From NCBI GenBank assembly GCA_020831965.1, contig JAFIFP010000001.1:124001-188000 (forward strand): 64,000 bases of DNA, written 5' to 3'. This DNA is from Idiomarina sp. Lineage in GTDB: Bacteria > Pseudomonadota > Gammaproteobacteria > Enterobacterales > Alteromonadaceae. Every line of letters begins with the position of its first letter. Position 1 is the first letter of the stretch. Under the pieces are notes generated by a model. It searched no databases. It saw only the letters and a list, made by a program, of their open reading frames with translations, and had not been told where the DNA came from. Position numbers and translations under genes: made by a program. Shown here in pieces: positions 17,306 to 26,236 of the stretch.

Positions 17306-18816
17306 CGCTTTAACGATGCTTGGTGTTTTGCAACGAAGGATACTAACTCCTTAATCGGTAACGGAGGTGACATTAAAAAGCCTTGGAGCTCGTCACAGCC
17401 ATGCTCTTTTAAGAAGAGGGCTTGGTCGGTGGTTTCTACCCCTTCGGCGACAACATGTAATTCAAGAGCAGAAGCCATGGCGAGAATGGTACGAACAATC
17501 ATGGCATCATTTGGATCATCGGAGACGTCGCGAATAAAGCTACGGTCGATTTTAATTTCCTGAACCGGTAGGCGCCTTAGCATGCTGAGTGATGAATAGC
17601 CTGTGCCGAAGTCATCAACGGCGATTTGTACGCCACGCTTGCGCAAACGTTCGAGTACTTTAAGTACATTGTCTAGGTTATCCATGACGGCAGTTTCAGT
17701 AATTTCTAACTGTATTCTCGATAAGTCGCCCTCGATGAAAGCGAAGCGCTCGAAGAAGCGATGAGCGGCCTCGTCGCCTTCAAGGTCGCGAGCCGAAACG
17801 TTTATTGATAAGCGCGGCACGGCTTCACCCAAAAGTCCGTGTTCTTTGAGTTCTGCAACGGCAGTGCGACACACAAAGTCAGTAATCTTTGAAACCAGGC
17901 CAAGCTGCTCGGCGAGTGGCACGAACACGTCGGGTCTGACTGGGCCGGTATCTGTGTTCAGCCATCGAATCAAAACCTCGACGCCGGTAATGCGTTTACT
18001 TCGCGCATCGAATTGCGGCTGGTACACCACACTGAAGTTCTCGTCATGAATTGCTTCTTTCAAGTCTGCGATCAGTTTTAGCCGACTCGAGGCCACCTCA
18101 CCGAAGTCTCGGTTATAAATTCGAAATTGTCCTGGGCCGGCTAGCTTCGCCTCTTCGAGAGCGAGATTTGCCGCGGTAAGTAGTGCCTTCACAGACTCGC
18201 CATCTTCAGGGTGACATGCAATACCAACGCGCGCCGTTAGCCCTACGCCGGTACCACCGGGTATGCAAAGCATGCTAATGCGCTTTTGAAATTGTTCCAC
18301 AGTTGCCACAATATCGGTGCACTGTGTTGCACCCCGTAAAGTGACAGCAAATTCATCACTAGCTAAACGACTCAGTGATTCGTTGACTTCGAAGGTGGTG
18401 CGCAGGAGGTCGGCGGTCTGTCTTAAGATGGAATCTCCCACTTGCTGTCCCGCTGCATTATTTACCAGACGAAAGCCATCAAGGTTAATCAACAGTAAAA
18501 TAGCCGCTTCTTTATTTTTCCGTGCAATTTGTAAGGTGGTCTCAAACTCTCGTTTGAACATGTGACGATTTAGCAATTTAGTGAGTGGATCACGTTCCGA
18601 TAGACTTTGCTGATATTTAAGTGAGGCTAGTGACAAGAGAAAAAACAAAAGGCCGGTAAGGAGAACATAGAACCAGCCCTTGTAGGTTTGCATTTGGGAG
18701 AGTGTGGCGACATCATCGACCATGCTCTCAAGCGCCATGTCTGAGAAGGCGATCCAAAGCGAGCCAAATACAATATAAATCAGCGTAATACGCAGAGCAC
18801 TGCGAAACGGAGACAT
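17302..18816 (-). CDS. membrane GGDEF-EAL protein, cyclase site degenerate, phosphodiesterase site intact
   Basis: Start at 18816 with AAGGA 5 bp upstream; 504 residues. Two membrane segments (about 10-25 and 47-66) flank a short periplasmic loop. In the GGDEF domain (about 72-235) the signature reads ASDEF at 152-156, so cyclic-di-GMP synthesis is unlikely. The EAL domain (about 245-500) keeps EVL at 280-282, the Asn of LSINVSARDL, the Glu of LEITETAV, DDFGTGYSSL, the Lys of EIKIDRSFI and the Glu of VVAEGVETTDQ, so c-di-GMP hydrolysis is predicted. It lies 101 bp downstream of a chemoreceptor gene on the same strand. Confidence 0.9.
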   Translation of the reverse strand: MSPFRSALRITLIYIVFGSLWIAFSDMALESMVDDVATLSQMQTYKGWFYVLLTGLLFFLLSLASLKYQQSLSERDPLTKLLNRHMFKREFETTLQIARKNKEAAILLLINLDGFRLVNNAAGQQVGDSILRQTADLLRTTFEVNESLSRLASDEFAVTLRGATQCTDIVATVEQFQKRISMLCIPGGTGVGLTARVGIACHPEDGESVKALLTAANLALEEAKLAGPGQFRIYNRDFGEVASSRLKLIADLKEAIHDENFSVVYQPQFDARSKRITGVEVLIRWLNTDTGPVRPDVFVPLAEQLGLVSKITDFVCRTAVAELKEHGLLGEAVPRLSINVSARDLEGDEAAHRFFERFAFIEGDLSRIQLEITETAVMDNLDNVLKVLERLRKRGVQIAVDDFGTGYSSLSMLRRLPVQEIKIDRSFIRDVSDDPNDAMIVRTILAMASALELHVVAEGVETTDQALFLKEHGCDELQGFLMSPPLPIKELVSFVAKHQASLKR

Positions 18817-18917
18817 GTTAATCCTTGAGCGCACACTATTTTATTCAACTTTAGCAGTATATCGTGCGCTCACCATAGGATTATGACATTTCTACCTAAT
18901 TTTCTTTACATTTCACC

Positions 18918-20549
18918 TTAACTGACACGGAACTTGCGTACATGTTGCTGTAAGGATTGGGCAAGTTCCTTCAGATCATCGCCTGCCGCATCCACTTGTC
19001 GTGAGCCAGCGGCAGAACTGGTTGCCCGGTCTGTAATATCGGTAAAGTTACTATTAATCTCTTCAGCGACTGCCGATTGCTGCTCTGCCGCTGTAGCGAT
19101 TTGCGCGTTCATGTCGTTCAAGCGAGTGACTAACGCATTGATCGATTGCAAGGCTTCACCTGCCCGCTGTGCTTGCTCGACGCTTAAGGCGGTTTGCTTT
19201 TCGCCACGTTCCATGACTTCGACAGCATGACGAGCACCGGCCTGAATGGTTTCCACCAGCTGTTGGATTTCACGAGTGGAATCTTGAGTGCGTGTCGCAA
19301 GACCGCGCACTTCGTCAGCCACCACCGCAAAGCCACGACCATGGTCTCCAGCACGGGCTGCTTCGATGGCCGCGTTGAGTGCGAGCAGATTCGTTTGATC
19401 CGCAATATCTTCAATGACTGAGATCACGGTACCGATTGAGCGGCTCTTTTCTGCGAGTTCTTCGATTGCTTGCGCTGCAGCGCGAACTTCGTCAGCGAGC
19501 GCATTGATCGACTGTGCATTACGAGAAACCTCGGATTCACCCCGGGCGAATTCTGTACCTGCTTCGGTTGCAACCTGCGCAGCTTCAACTGTATGACGTG
19601 CGACTTCATCCACTGTAGTCGCCATTTCATTAATAGCAGCGGCACCCATTTCGGTGAGGCGATGTTGCTCCTCTGATGAGCGCATGTTCTGTTTGGCGGT
19701 GTCAGATAACTGCGCAGATGCTGCTGCAAGGTCGTCTGCAGCTTCCGTCATTTCGCGAATCATGCCATTGAGGTCTTTCGATAGGGTGCCGACGGCAGCC
19801 ATAATGCTGCGAGGATGCTTAGTTCGAATATCGGCAGTGAGATCGCCGCTGGCGATAAGGCGTATCGATTCCATGGCTTCTTCGGGCTCGCCTCCAATAA
19901 TATGAACGAGGCGGCGCACTGTGCGATAAGCAATGATTCCACCCGTGATTAAGGCAATCAAGGTGATGGTTAACATGAGCTTCTGAAAGTCACCGGTGCC
20001 CTGACGTACACGATTAATACGTGCATTGATTTCACCTTCCTGATGGTCGATCAAAGCATTTATGCGACTTAACCATTCACTATAGGCTGGGGACACGTCA
20101 GTGATAAGCAATTGACGCGCTCGTGCATTATCACCGGCATCAAGTGCGCTGATTAACTCTTGGGTTAGCGCAAGCGTTCGCGTTTCGGTGGTTTGAATGG
20201 CCTGCAGTAGCTGACGTTCCTCGCGAGTTGGTTCTGATAAGGTTGCGTAGGAATGATTTAGATTTTCGGCTGCTTCCTGATAAAAGGCTTTCAGTGTGTC
20301 GATATCACGGTAGAAACCGCGTCGCGCAGCACTGTCTTCGGTTAACACTGCATCACGAACTGCGATGGCCCGATCATGCACGCTCCCTCGGAAGTTAATG
20401 GCATAGAGCTGCTCGGCAGAGTCAATGTCGGACACAGTCGCTAAACGACGGTCGGTGTTGTTGACGTTCACGACTCCAATGATGGTGGTCACTAACATGA
20501 GTGTCAGAATGACAGCGAAGCCTGTGTATAGACGTGTTGCAAAAGTCAT
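18918..20549 (-). CDS. methyl-accepting chemotaxis protein
   Basis: 543 residues. A first membrane segment (about 8-28), a periplasmic four-helix-bundle-type sensor domain (about 30-190) and a second membrane segment (about 190-208, [18 protein letters not shown]) precede a HAMP-like linker and the cytoplasmic signalling domain. The hairpin tip with [20 protein letters not shown] is the CheA/CheW binding region. The C-terminus ([10 protein letters not shown]) lacks the NWxxF tail that recruits CheR. The ligand cannot be told from sequence. It is transcribed toward the GGDEF-EAL gene. Confidence 0.93.
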   Translation of the reverse strand: MTFATRLYTGFAVILTLMLVTTIIGVVNVNNTDRRLATVSDIDSAEQLYAINFRGSVHDRAIAVRDAVLTEDSAARRGFYRDIDTLKAFYQEAAENLNHSYATLSEPTREERQLLQAIQTTETRTLALTQELISALDAGDNARARQLLITDVSPAYSEWLSRINALIDHQEGEINARINRVRQGTGDFQKLMLTITLIALITGGIIAYRTVRRLVHIIGGEPEEAMESIRLIASGDLTADIRTKHPRSIMAAVGTLSKDLNGMIREMTEAADDLAAASAQLSDTAKQNMRSSEEQHRLTEMGAAAINEMATTVDEVARHTVEAAQVATEAGTEFARGESEVSRNAQSINALADEVRAAAQAIEELAEKSRSIGTVISVIEDIADQTNLLALNAAIEAARAGDHGRGFAVVADEVRGLATRTQDSTREIQQLVETIQAGARHAVEVMERGEKQTALSVEQAQRAGEALQSINALVTRLNDMNAQIATAAEQQSAVAEEINSNFTDITDRATSSAAGSRQVDAAGDDLKELAQSLQQHVRKFRVS

Positions 20550-20634
20550 AAGTAATTAACCATTAGTGAAGCGTGTGAGGTCGTGCGCAGCGAGCTGCGT
20601 GAAAGGTCATGCTTTTCATGAAAAAGTGAAGGAA

Positions 20635-20659
20635 CGAGAGCCGTGGTGTGCGGCTCTCG
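20635..20659 (-). terminator. probable terminator of azoR
   Basis: CGAGAGCCG and CGGCTCTCG form a perfect 9-bp stem with a 7-base loop 32 bp after the azoR stop, extended by partial pairing of the flanks (GGAAC with GTTCC). Reading on the minus strand, the stem is followed by a pyrimidine-rich stretch TTCCTTCACTTTTT. Confidence 0.55.
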
Positions 20660-20690
20660 CTTGTTCCGCATTTCTCAATAAATAAAGGGC

Positions 20691-21302
20691 TTATGCGGCG
20701 TTCAACGCGTTGATTTCATCAGTGGCTTTGCCAACTGCTTGGGCACGAGCTTCTTCGCCCAAGTTCACGCCTTCAGCACGAATGATGGTGACATCAGTAA
20801 TACCGATAAAGCCCAGTACAGTTTTCAGGTAACTTTCTTGGTGTTCCATCGCCGCTGCGGCACCTTCAGAGTAAATACCACCGCGTGCTGAGGCGATAAT
20901 TGCTTTCTTACCGGTGAGCAAGCCTTCTGGACCATTTTCAGTGTAACGGAACGTACGACCCGCCTGAGCAATACGGTCCACCCATGCCTTTAGCTGTGAA
21001 GGCACTGAGAAGTTATACATCGGCGCACCAATCACAATCATGTCGGCAGCAAATACTTCTTCGAGTAGGGCTTCGGTAAGAGCGACCTCAGTGCGTTGAC
21101 GATCGGTTTGCTCGTTACCAGCAACACCGCTGGCCATCAAGATTTCTGCGTCTAAGTGAGCCACAGGATTTGCGATAACATCACGGTGAATGACTTCTGC
21201 GTTACTATTTTCTGCTTGAACGCGTGCGACAATTTTCTGAGTCAGTTCGCGAGACACTGACTGACCGGTAAATAGACCAGAATCAACTTGTAGTATTTTC
21301 AT
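20691..21302 (-). CDS. azoR: FMN-dependent NADH-azoreductase
   Basis: Start at 21302 (MKILQVDSGLF) with AGAGG 7 bp upstream; 203 residues, the usual AzoR size. It has a flavodoxin-like fold that reduces quinones and azo compounds with NAD(P)H. FMN-binding features are the N-terminal phosphate loop region (FTGQSVSRELT), IGAPMYNFSVPSQLKAWVD near residue 95-113 and ASARGGIYSEG near 140-150. It is transcribed away from a LysR regulator whose start is 112 bp off, with a palindrome between them, so quinone or electrophile-type induction by that regulator is likely (inference). Confidence 0.92.
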   Translation of the reverse strand: MKILQVDSGLFTGQSVSRELTQKIVARVQAENSNAEVIHRDVIANPVAHLDAEILMASGVAGNEQTDRQRTEVALTEALLEEVFAADMIVIGAPMYNFSVPSQLKAWVDRIAQAGRTFRYTENGPEGLLTGKKAIIASARGGIYSEGAAAAMEHQESYLKTVLGFIGITDVTIIRAEGVNLGEEARAQAVGKATDEINALNAA

Positions 21303-21392
21303 ATTAAAGCCTCTTGAATGAATAGGTTTTTTCGATAGATGTAGGATACCTTTGTTCCAGCGCTGTGATAAGATGGCTTTATTGGAATTCAC

Positions 21393-21410
21393 TGTTTCAT
21401 ATATGGAACA
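21393..21410. promoter_or_regulatory. palindromic operator candidate for the LysR regulator
   Basis: TGTTTCATATATGGAACA is an 18-bp palindrome with one mismatched pair, ending 3 bp before the lysR start codon. A matching half-site TTTGTTCC (21351-21358) and its inverse GGAACAAA (21405-21412) also bracket the azoR-lysR gap. LysR proteins bind such inverted repeats between divergent genes and repress themselves. Confidence 0.5.
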
Positions 21411-21413
21411 AAT

Positions 21414-22343
21414 ATGCGCGATTTAACGAATTATGCGTTGTTTGCCGAAGTGGTGGCACATGGCAGCATTAGTGGTGCAGCCCGCGCTCTTAAAATGCCG
21501 AAGTCGACTCTGAGTCGACGACTTTCGGATCTTGAAGCGGATTTGGGCGTTCGGCTGCTCAATCGCACGACTCGGCGTTTAAACTTGACCGATGTAGGGC
21601 GTGAGGTGTTAGTGCACTGCCAGACGTTGGTTGACGCGGCGCAAGCGGCCGAGCACGTGACGCAGATGGTTCAAGAGCGGCCGCGGGGGAAAGTGCGTAT
21701 TAGTGCGCCTTATGCGATCAGTCAAAATATCTTGGTGCAAATCATGCCCGAATTTATGGGGCAGTTTCCGGATGTGGCTATTGATCTGGTGATGACCAAT
21801 AAGCCGGTGAATCTTGTAGAAGATCATATTGATATTGCGCTGCGTGTGCGTGACCGCATTGACGATTCTTCCTTGATTGCCCGCCGAATTATTCCATCGC
21901 CACAAGCCTTGTATGCTCATCCTGAATTTGTGATGAAGCGAGGCATACCTCATCATCCGACCGATCTAGTGACTTGGCCTGCGTTGTCCTTGCATTATTC
22001 GTCGGGGCGTTATCAGTGGAGTTTAAGCTCAGGACAGGGTGAGCAGATGGTGATTAGCTACCAGCCTCGATTGATTACCGATGATATGGCTATGCTGAAA
22101 GCTGCGGCTATGGCGCAGCAAGGTATCGTGGCCCTGCCTACTTATTTGTGCCGAACAGAAGTGGCCGAAGGGAGCTTAGTGCGCGTATTACCGGGGTGGT
22201 CGATGCCAGCGGGGATCTTGCACTTAGTGTATCCGCATCGTCGGGGCTTGCTGCCCGCCGTGCGCAGTTTGGTAGATTTTCTAGTAGCGCGCATGCCAGA
22301 GGCGGCTGGTGCGGTTGGAATTCGTAGTCAAGATGATGATTAA
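21414..22343 (+). CDS. LysR family transcriptional regulator
   Basis: 309 residues. An N-terminal winged helix-turn-helix (about 1-62, VVAHGSISGAARALKMPKST then LSRRLSDLEADLGVRLLNRT) is followed by a periplasmic-binding-like effector domain (about 90-300, with RPRGKVRISAPYAISQNILV, DIALRVRDRIDDSSLIARRI, MLKAAAMAQQGIVALPTYL). This subgroup commonly controls a divergent oxidoreductase gene; here that is azoR. The effector is not identifiable. An ATP-grasp gene follows after 24 bp and could be in the same transcript. Confidence 0.92.
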   Translation: MRDLTNYALFAEVVAHGSISGAARALKMPKSTLSRRLSDLEADLGVRLLNRTTRRLNLTDVGREVLVHCQTLVDAAQAAEHVTQMVQERPRGKVRISAPYAISQNILVQIMPEFMGQFPDVAIDLVMTNKPVNLVEDHIDIALRVRDRIDDSSLIARRIIPSPQALYAHPEFVMKRGIPHHPTDLVTWPALSLHYSSGRYQWSLSSGQGEQMVISYQPRLITDDMAMLKAAAMAQQGIVALPTYLCRTEVAEGSLVRVLPGWSMPAGILHLVYPHRRGLLPAVRSLVDFLVARMPEAAGAVGIRSQDDD

Positions 22344-22367
22344 GCACGAGCGTATGAGGGAGCTGTA

Positions 22368-23327
22368 ATGAGCGAAATAGTGGTTTTGCATGAAAATGAG
22401 GAATGGTTGGTACCACTACGTGCTGAGTTTGACAGCCGTGGTAGAGAGTTCCGTGAATGGTTTCTTGACACCGGCGCGGTGGCTTTTGATGAAGCGCCAA
22501 CGCCAGGAGTCTACTACAACCGCATGAGTGCATCGTCTCATACTCGCGGTCACCGTTTTGCGCCAGAACTCACGCGGATGGCATTGACTTGGCTGGAGCA
22601 ACATCCCGTCACAGTCGTGAATGGTACATCTGCTCTCTATTTAGAGGTGTGTAAGCTTTCCCAATATGCCGCTTTGCAACGCGCTGGTGTGCAAGTCCCA
22701 AGAACCCATGCGGTAGTTGGTAGGCAGGCATTACTTACGGTAGCAAAGGCATTTGCCGATTGGCCGCTCATCGTCAAACCAAATCGTGGCGGCAAAGGTT
22801 TGGGAGTGATGCGATTTGATGAATATGCTCAGCTCGAGAATTTTGTAACGAGTGCAGCCTATGAAGAACCGCTGGATGGTATTTGGTTGGTGCAAGAGTA
22901 CATCCGACCGAAAGGTGAGCGTATTACGCGTTGCGAATTTGTCGGACGCGAGTTTGTTTATGCCGTGAATGTGGACACTCGGGATGGCTTCGAGCTGTGC
23001 CCTGCCGATGTTTGTGCGGTGGACGACGCGTTCTGCCCAACGTTCTGCCCAACTGCAGAAAACACGGAGCAGCCCGCAAAATTTACGCTGACGGATCACT
23101 TGGATGGACATCTGTTGTTGACCAAGCTTCATAATTTCATGCACGACGCGCGTGTCGATGTGGCTGGGATAGAGGTGATTGAGCGCGAAGATGGTGAGCT
23201 GTTTGTGTACGACGTGAATACCAATACAAACTACAATCAAGCCGCCGAGCGCGCTGCCGGTGCACGTCAAACAGGTATGGGTGCGTTGGCTGATTATCTT
23301 ATTAGTTTGGCGGATCAGACGCCTTAA
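22368..23327 (+). CDS. ATP-grasp family ligase (RimK-like), substrate unknown
   Basis: 319 residues with GAGGGA before the ATG. The ATP-grasp core runs from about 105 to 310: PLIVKPNRGGKGLGVMRFD carries the nucleotide-binding Lys and glycine loop, WLVQEYIRPKGERITRCEF the adenine-side Glu and a basic residue, and DVAGIEVIEREDGELFVYDV with NTNTNYNQ the metal-binding acidic and Asn residues. Enzymes of this class join a carboxylate to an amine via an acyl phosphate (RimK, glutathione synthase). The N-terminal 100 residues do not resemble a known substrate domain. No peptide or cofactor gene stands beside it, so the substrate is open. Its last 26 bp overlap the convergent next gene. Confidence 0.75.
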   Translation: MSEIVVLHENEEWLVPLRAEFDSRGREFREWFLDTGAVAFDEAPTPGVYYNRMSASSHTRGHRFAPELTRMALTWLEQHPVTVVNGTSALYLEVCKLSQYAALQRAGVQVPRTHAVVGRQALLTVAKAFADWPLIVKPNRGGKGLGVMRFDEYAQLENFVTSAAYEEPLDGIWLVQEYIRPKGERITRCEFVGREFVYAVNVDTRDGFELCPADVCAVDDAFCPTFCPTAENTEQPAKFTLTDHLDGHLLLTKLHNFMHDARVDVAGIEVIEREDGELFVYDVNTNTNYNQAAERAAGARQTGMGALADYLISLADQTP

Positions 23328-24192
23328 AGTCGCGCACGAAACGTTCGTATCGCTCAAAGTAATCCTGCGTGCTGTTGAACCACATGGCGAGATTTTCTAG
23401 AAATGCAGCATTGTCGTGAACGTCGGGTAATGCTGCATTAATTTGCTCAATCATGTGCGCTCCCCAGTCTCCTTTTGTGCAGCCAATCGCGCCGAGAATC
23501 ATATGCCCCTCGATTTCGGAAATTGGAATGAAGGTCAACGCCTGTTGGCTGATGCGCTGATCATATTCAACGAGTTGTGGATAATCGATCGTGTATTGAA
23601 TGCGCCCTGCACGAATCATCGCAAGCAAGGCAACCGTGGCGTGTTCGCCAGTACGAACCACGCGATAGCCATCGTTCGCAAACTCATCTAAGACAGGTTG
23701 CAGCTGGCCGTAGCGACGTCCGTCTGGATAGCCGAATCGATAATGACTATTTTGCAATAACTCTGTCAGTCGAATCGGGTTACCAAACTTGCGTGTGAGC
23801 TGTTCGGCTAATTCGGGTGTTGTGATTACGCCATGAGGCGGATACCAGTGTGTGGGACGCGTCATATAGACACGCTCATGTTCCGTGCCGGTGTAAATCA
23901 TGCAAGGGAAACACACATTCTGAGCGCGCTCCATCTGCACACCAATGCGTGTCTGTGGCATGACCACGGTTTCAAAACTGACTAATGGCAGAGCGCTTTC
24001 AACGGCATGCATAAGGGCGTCACACATGCCCTCGCCTCGGAGGGGGCCAGACAAAACATGGAAGGGTGGCGCCTTATTGACGGCCCAAGTCAGCACGTTG
24101 TGGTCACGCTGAGGAAGTGTCTCGTGAGGAATCGCCCCGAAAGAGGTGAGCCAATAAATAAAACTAAGTGTAATTACAACAGGGGTCTTCAT
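23302..24192 (-). CDS. periplasmic solute-binding-like protein (TIGR02285-type)
   Basis: 296 residues with a signal peptide (MKTPVVITLSFIYWLTSFGA). The mature part has the family 3 solute-binding pattern: LTWAVNKAPPFHVLSGPLRG at the start and GHMILGAIGCTKGDWGAHMI near the end. It looks like the TIGR02285 group, periplasmic proteins without a linked permease whose ligand is unknown. Two cysteines in CFPC (residues about 93-96) could form a disulfide. No transporter genes are adjacent. It converges on the ATP-grasp gene with a 26-bp overlap of the coding ends. Confidence 0.7.
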   Translation of the reverse strand: MKTPVVITLSFIYWLTSFGAIPHETLPQRDHNVLTWAVNKAPPFHVLSGPLRGEGMCDALMHAVESALPLVSFETVVMPQTRIGVQMERAQNVCFPCMIYTGTEHERVYMTRPTHWYPPHGVITTPELAEQLTRKFGNPIRLTELLQNSHYRFGYPDGRRYGQLQPVLDEFANDGYRVVRTGEHATVALLAMIRAGRIQYTIDYPQLVEYDQRISQQALTFIPISEIEGHMILGAIGCTKGDWGAHMIEQINAALPDVHDNAAFLENLAMWFNSTQDYFERYERFVRDFKASDPPN

Positions 24193-24239
24193 AGGTAGAA
24201 TGTAGATAGATTGTTAGTCTTTCGCAAGGATAGGATATC

Positions 24240-24785
24240 GTGATCAACGACCAAACACAGCTCACAGCCGTCGACCCCGCATACATTCACTTACTTCGCA
24301 TCAAGCTGATTATGCCTTTTGTAATGCTTGGCAGTGCAATGGTGTTCGGTTATTGGATCCCTGAATGGTACGACGCGCTCTGGCTTGCAGGTGGGCTAGC
24401 AGTGTGGCTTTTCGGACTGTTGATATTCGTGTTCGTTTGGGCACCACGGCGCTACAAAGTGACGGGCTACCAGCAAGAGTCTGACTATTTGCGCTTTGTG
24501 GTGGGCGCGCTCTGGCATAAAGAAGTGGTGGTGACTTTTAATCGACTCCAACACTTGGAATTAGAGCAGGGTCCCGTTGAACGATTCTTTGGTTTGAGCC
24601 GTTTAGTGCTCTACACCGCGGGTGGTAGTGGCGCAGACTTGTCCGTACCGGGCCTCAAAACAGAGACTGCGGAACTATTGAAAAATGCGATCCTGAAAAT
24701 TGTCCGTGACGAACAGTTGAGCGACGACGCCATTACCCGAGTTCATGAAGACGCGCCAGATACCGAGGCACAGCATGGAAATTGA
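24240..24785 (+). CDS. bacterial PH-domain membrane protein, YdbS-like
   Basis: GTG start; 181 residues. Two membrane helices (about 25-45 and 50-70) precede one bacterial pleckstrin-homology domain (bPH2, about 75-165, RRYKVTGYQQESDYLRFVVG; VVVTFNRLQHLELEQGPVER; GLSRLVLYTAGGSGADLSV). It overlaps the next gene, which has repeated PH domains. The pair matches YdbS-YdbT of Gram-positive bacteria, which is linked to resistance to antimicrobial peptides there; the role in this organism is not known. Confidence 0.82.
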   Translation: MINDQTQLTAVDPAYIHLLRIKLIMPFVMLGSAMVFGYWIPEWYDALWLAGGLAVWLFGLLIFVFVWAPRRYKVTGYQQESDYLRFVVGALWHKEVVVTFNRLQHLELEQGPVERFFGLSRLVLYTAGGSGADLSVPGLKTETAELLKNAILKIVRDEQLSDDAITRVHEDAPDTEAQHGN

Positions 24786-26232
24786 TCGCTCAGCACAGTG
24801 GCAGCGTTTGCACATTGCATCACTACTGTTCTTTTTCTTACAGGCGCTACGGGAAGTTCTTCGCGCGGGCATACAGCTGATCCCGGCGCTTGTTGCTGGT
24901 CTTGTGATATTGCGTGACTTTTTACACCTCGCCATATGGGTTGCATTGGGCGTTATTGTGGTGATTTTAGTCACCATGATTCTTCGCTATTTACGCTTTC
25001 AATTCACTATTGAGCCGGAGCGTGTGCGTATTCGCAGTGGTGTGGTAAAACGCCTTGAGTTGAGCTTGGATTTCGAGCGGGTGCAGCAAGCAGAAGTGCA
25101 ACGGCCTATTTACTTGCGTCCATTTGGTTTGTGCTCAGTGCGTTTCGATAGCGCCGGGAGTAGTAAGCAAGAGGTCATTCTCCCCGCCTTGCGTCAAGAC
25201 GTGGCCGAGGATTTGCAGCGCGCAGTAAGACAGGCCGGCTTTAGCGCAGATGTCGTTACTGCAGAGGATGCTGGCGCAGCAGAGCAAGACCTAGCGGCGG
25301 CAGATATGAGTTTTTCGTTGCCCTTGCGTGAAGTGTCACGGATTGGTATCACTCAGAATCCTTGGGTGCTGGCGGCCGCCATGATGGGTTTGATCTTCTC
25401 CAATTCGCTCAGTCGTGATTGGTTCGTGGAGCACTTAGTCAGCGTCACCGACACTTGGTTACCAAGCGACGGTCATTGGGCGATCGGTCTGTTGGCGGCA
25501 TTAGTGATTACCGCCCTGGTGCTTGGCGTGGCGGTAGTGATTCTGTCCACGCTGTTCTTCGTGAACAAGTATTATGGGTACCACTTTGTTCGCCATGGGC
25601 AGCGCTATACCTATACGGCCGGACTATTGACTGAAGTGAATCGAAGCTTTGCATTGCGAAAACTTCAAACAGTGACGGTAAGGCAAGGCATTTTTGCCCG
25701 CATGATGCGTCGCTGGGTCATTGATCTCTCACAGGCAGGCGGTGCTCGCGCGGAAAAGTTTAGTTTGCCAATTGTTGATGTGACCTTGCGTGGCCAGATA
25801 CAGCGAGAACTTGGTTTACCTGAGGCGCAGTGGCAAGGAGTACATCCTTGGTTTGTCGTTCGCTATATTTTGTTTATTGCTGCAGCGCTCGGTTTAGCCT
25901 TTGAGTCGTGGTGGGTATTTGGTGTCGGTGTGCTATTGATGACGGCGTTGCGCTGGGTCTATTGGCGCCGATACGGCTGGCACTACGATGGTCACTGGCT
26001 CGGTGTTCGGGCAGGCATGATTGGCCAAGTAGAGTGGTGGTTGCCTGCACAAAAGACGCAAGGCATTTTGTACAGTCAGTCGCCTTGGCAAAAGTGGTTA
26101 GGTATTGCGAATGTTCGCGTGAGTAGTGCATCGGGAAGTATTGTGCTGTATCACTTACCCGTCGCAAAGGCGCAAGCTATCGCCACGGATTTAACGGATG
26201 TGACGAAAGCTTGTGACTTGCGTTGGATGTGA
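24775..26232 (+). CDS. PH-domain membrane protein, YdbT-like
   Basis: Start at 24775, 11 bp inside the end of the previous gene, with GAGG upstream; 485 residues. It carries hydrophobic pairs at about 18-72, 195-250 and 358-390, each followed by a bPH2 domain: RIRSGVVKRLELSLDFERVQ, RYTYTAGLLTEVNRSFALRK and GVRAGMIGQVEWWLPAQKTQ. This three-fold repeat and the coupling to a single-PH partner are the standard YdbS-YdbT arrangement. The proteins probably form a membrane complex. Its end is 4 bp from the end of the convergent fpr gene. Confidence 0.83.
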   Translation: MEIDRSAQWQRLHIASLLFFFLQALREVLRAGIQLIPALVAGLVILRDFLHLAIWVALGVIVVILVTMILRYLRFQFTIEPERVRIRSGVVKRLELSLDFERVQQAEVQRPIYLRPFGLCSVRFDSAGSSKQEVILPALRQDVAEDLQRAVRQAGFSADVVTAEDAGAAEQDLAAADMSFSLPLREVSRIGITQNPWVLAAAMMGLIFSNSLSRDWFVEHLVSVTDTWLPSDGHWAIGLLAALVITALVLGVAVVILSTLFFVNKYYGYHFVRHGQRYTYTAGLLTEVNRSFALRKLQTVTVRQGIFARMMRRWVIDLSQAGGARAEKFSLPIVDVTLRGQIQRELGLPEAQWQGVHPWFVVRYILFIAAALGLAFESWWVFGVGVLLMTALRWVYWRRYGWHYDGHWLGVRAGMIGQVEWWLPAQKTQGILYSQSPWQKWLGIANVRVSSASGSIVLYHLPVAKAQAIATDLTDVTKACDLRWM

Positions 26233-26236
26233 GTCC

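Noticed and set aside
22731-23357. 208-codon open frame on the minus strand
   Set aside because: Antisense to the ATP-grasp gene, whose motifs are intact; no independent support.
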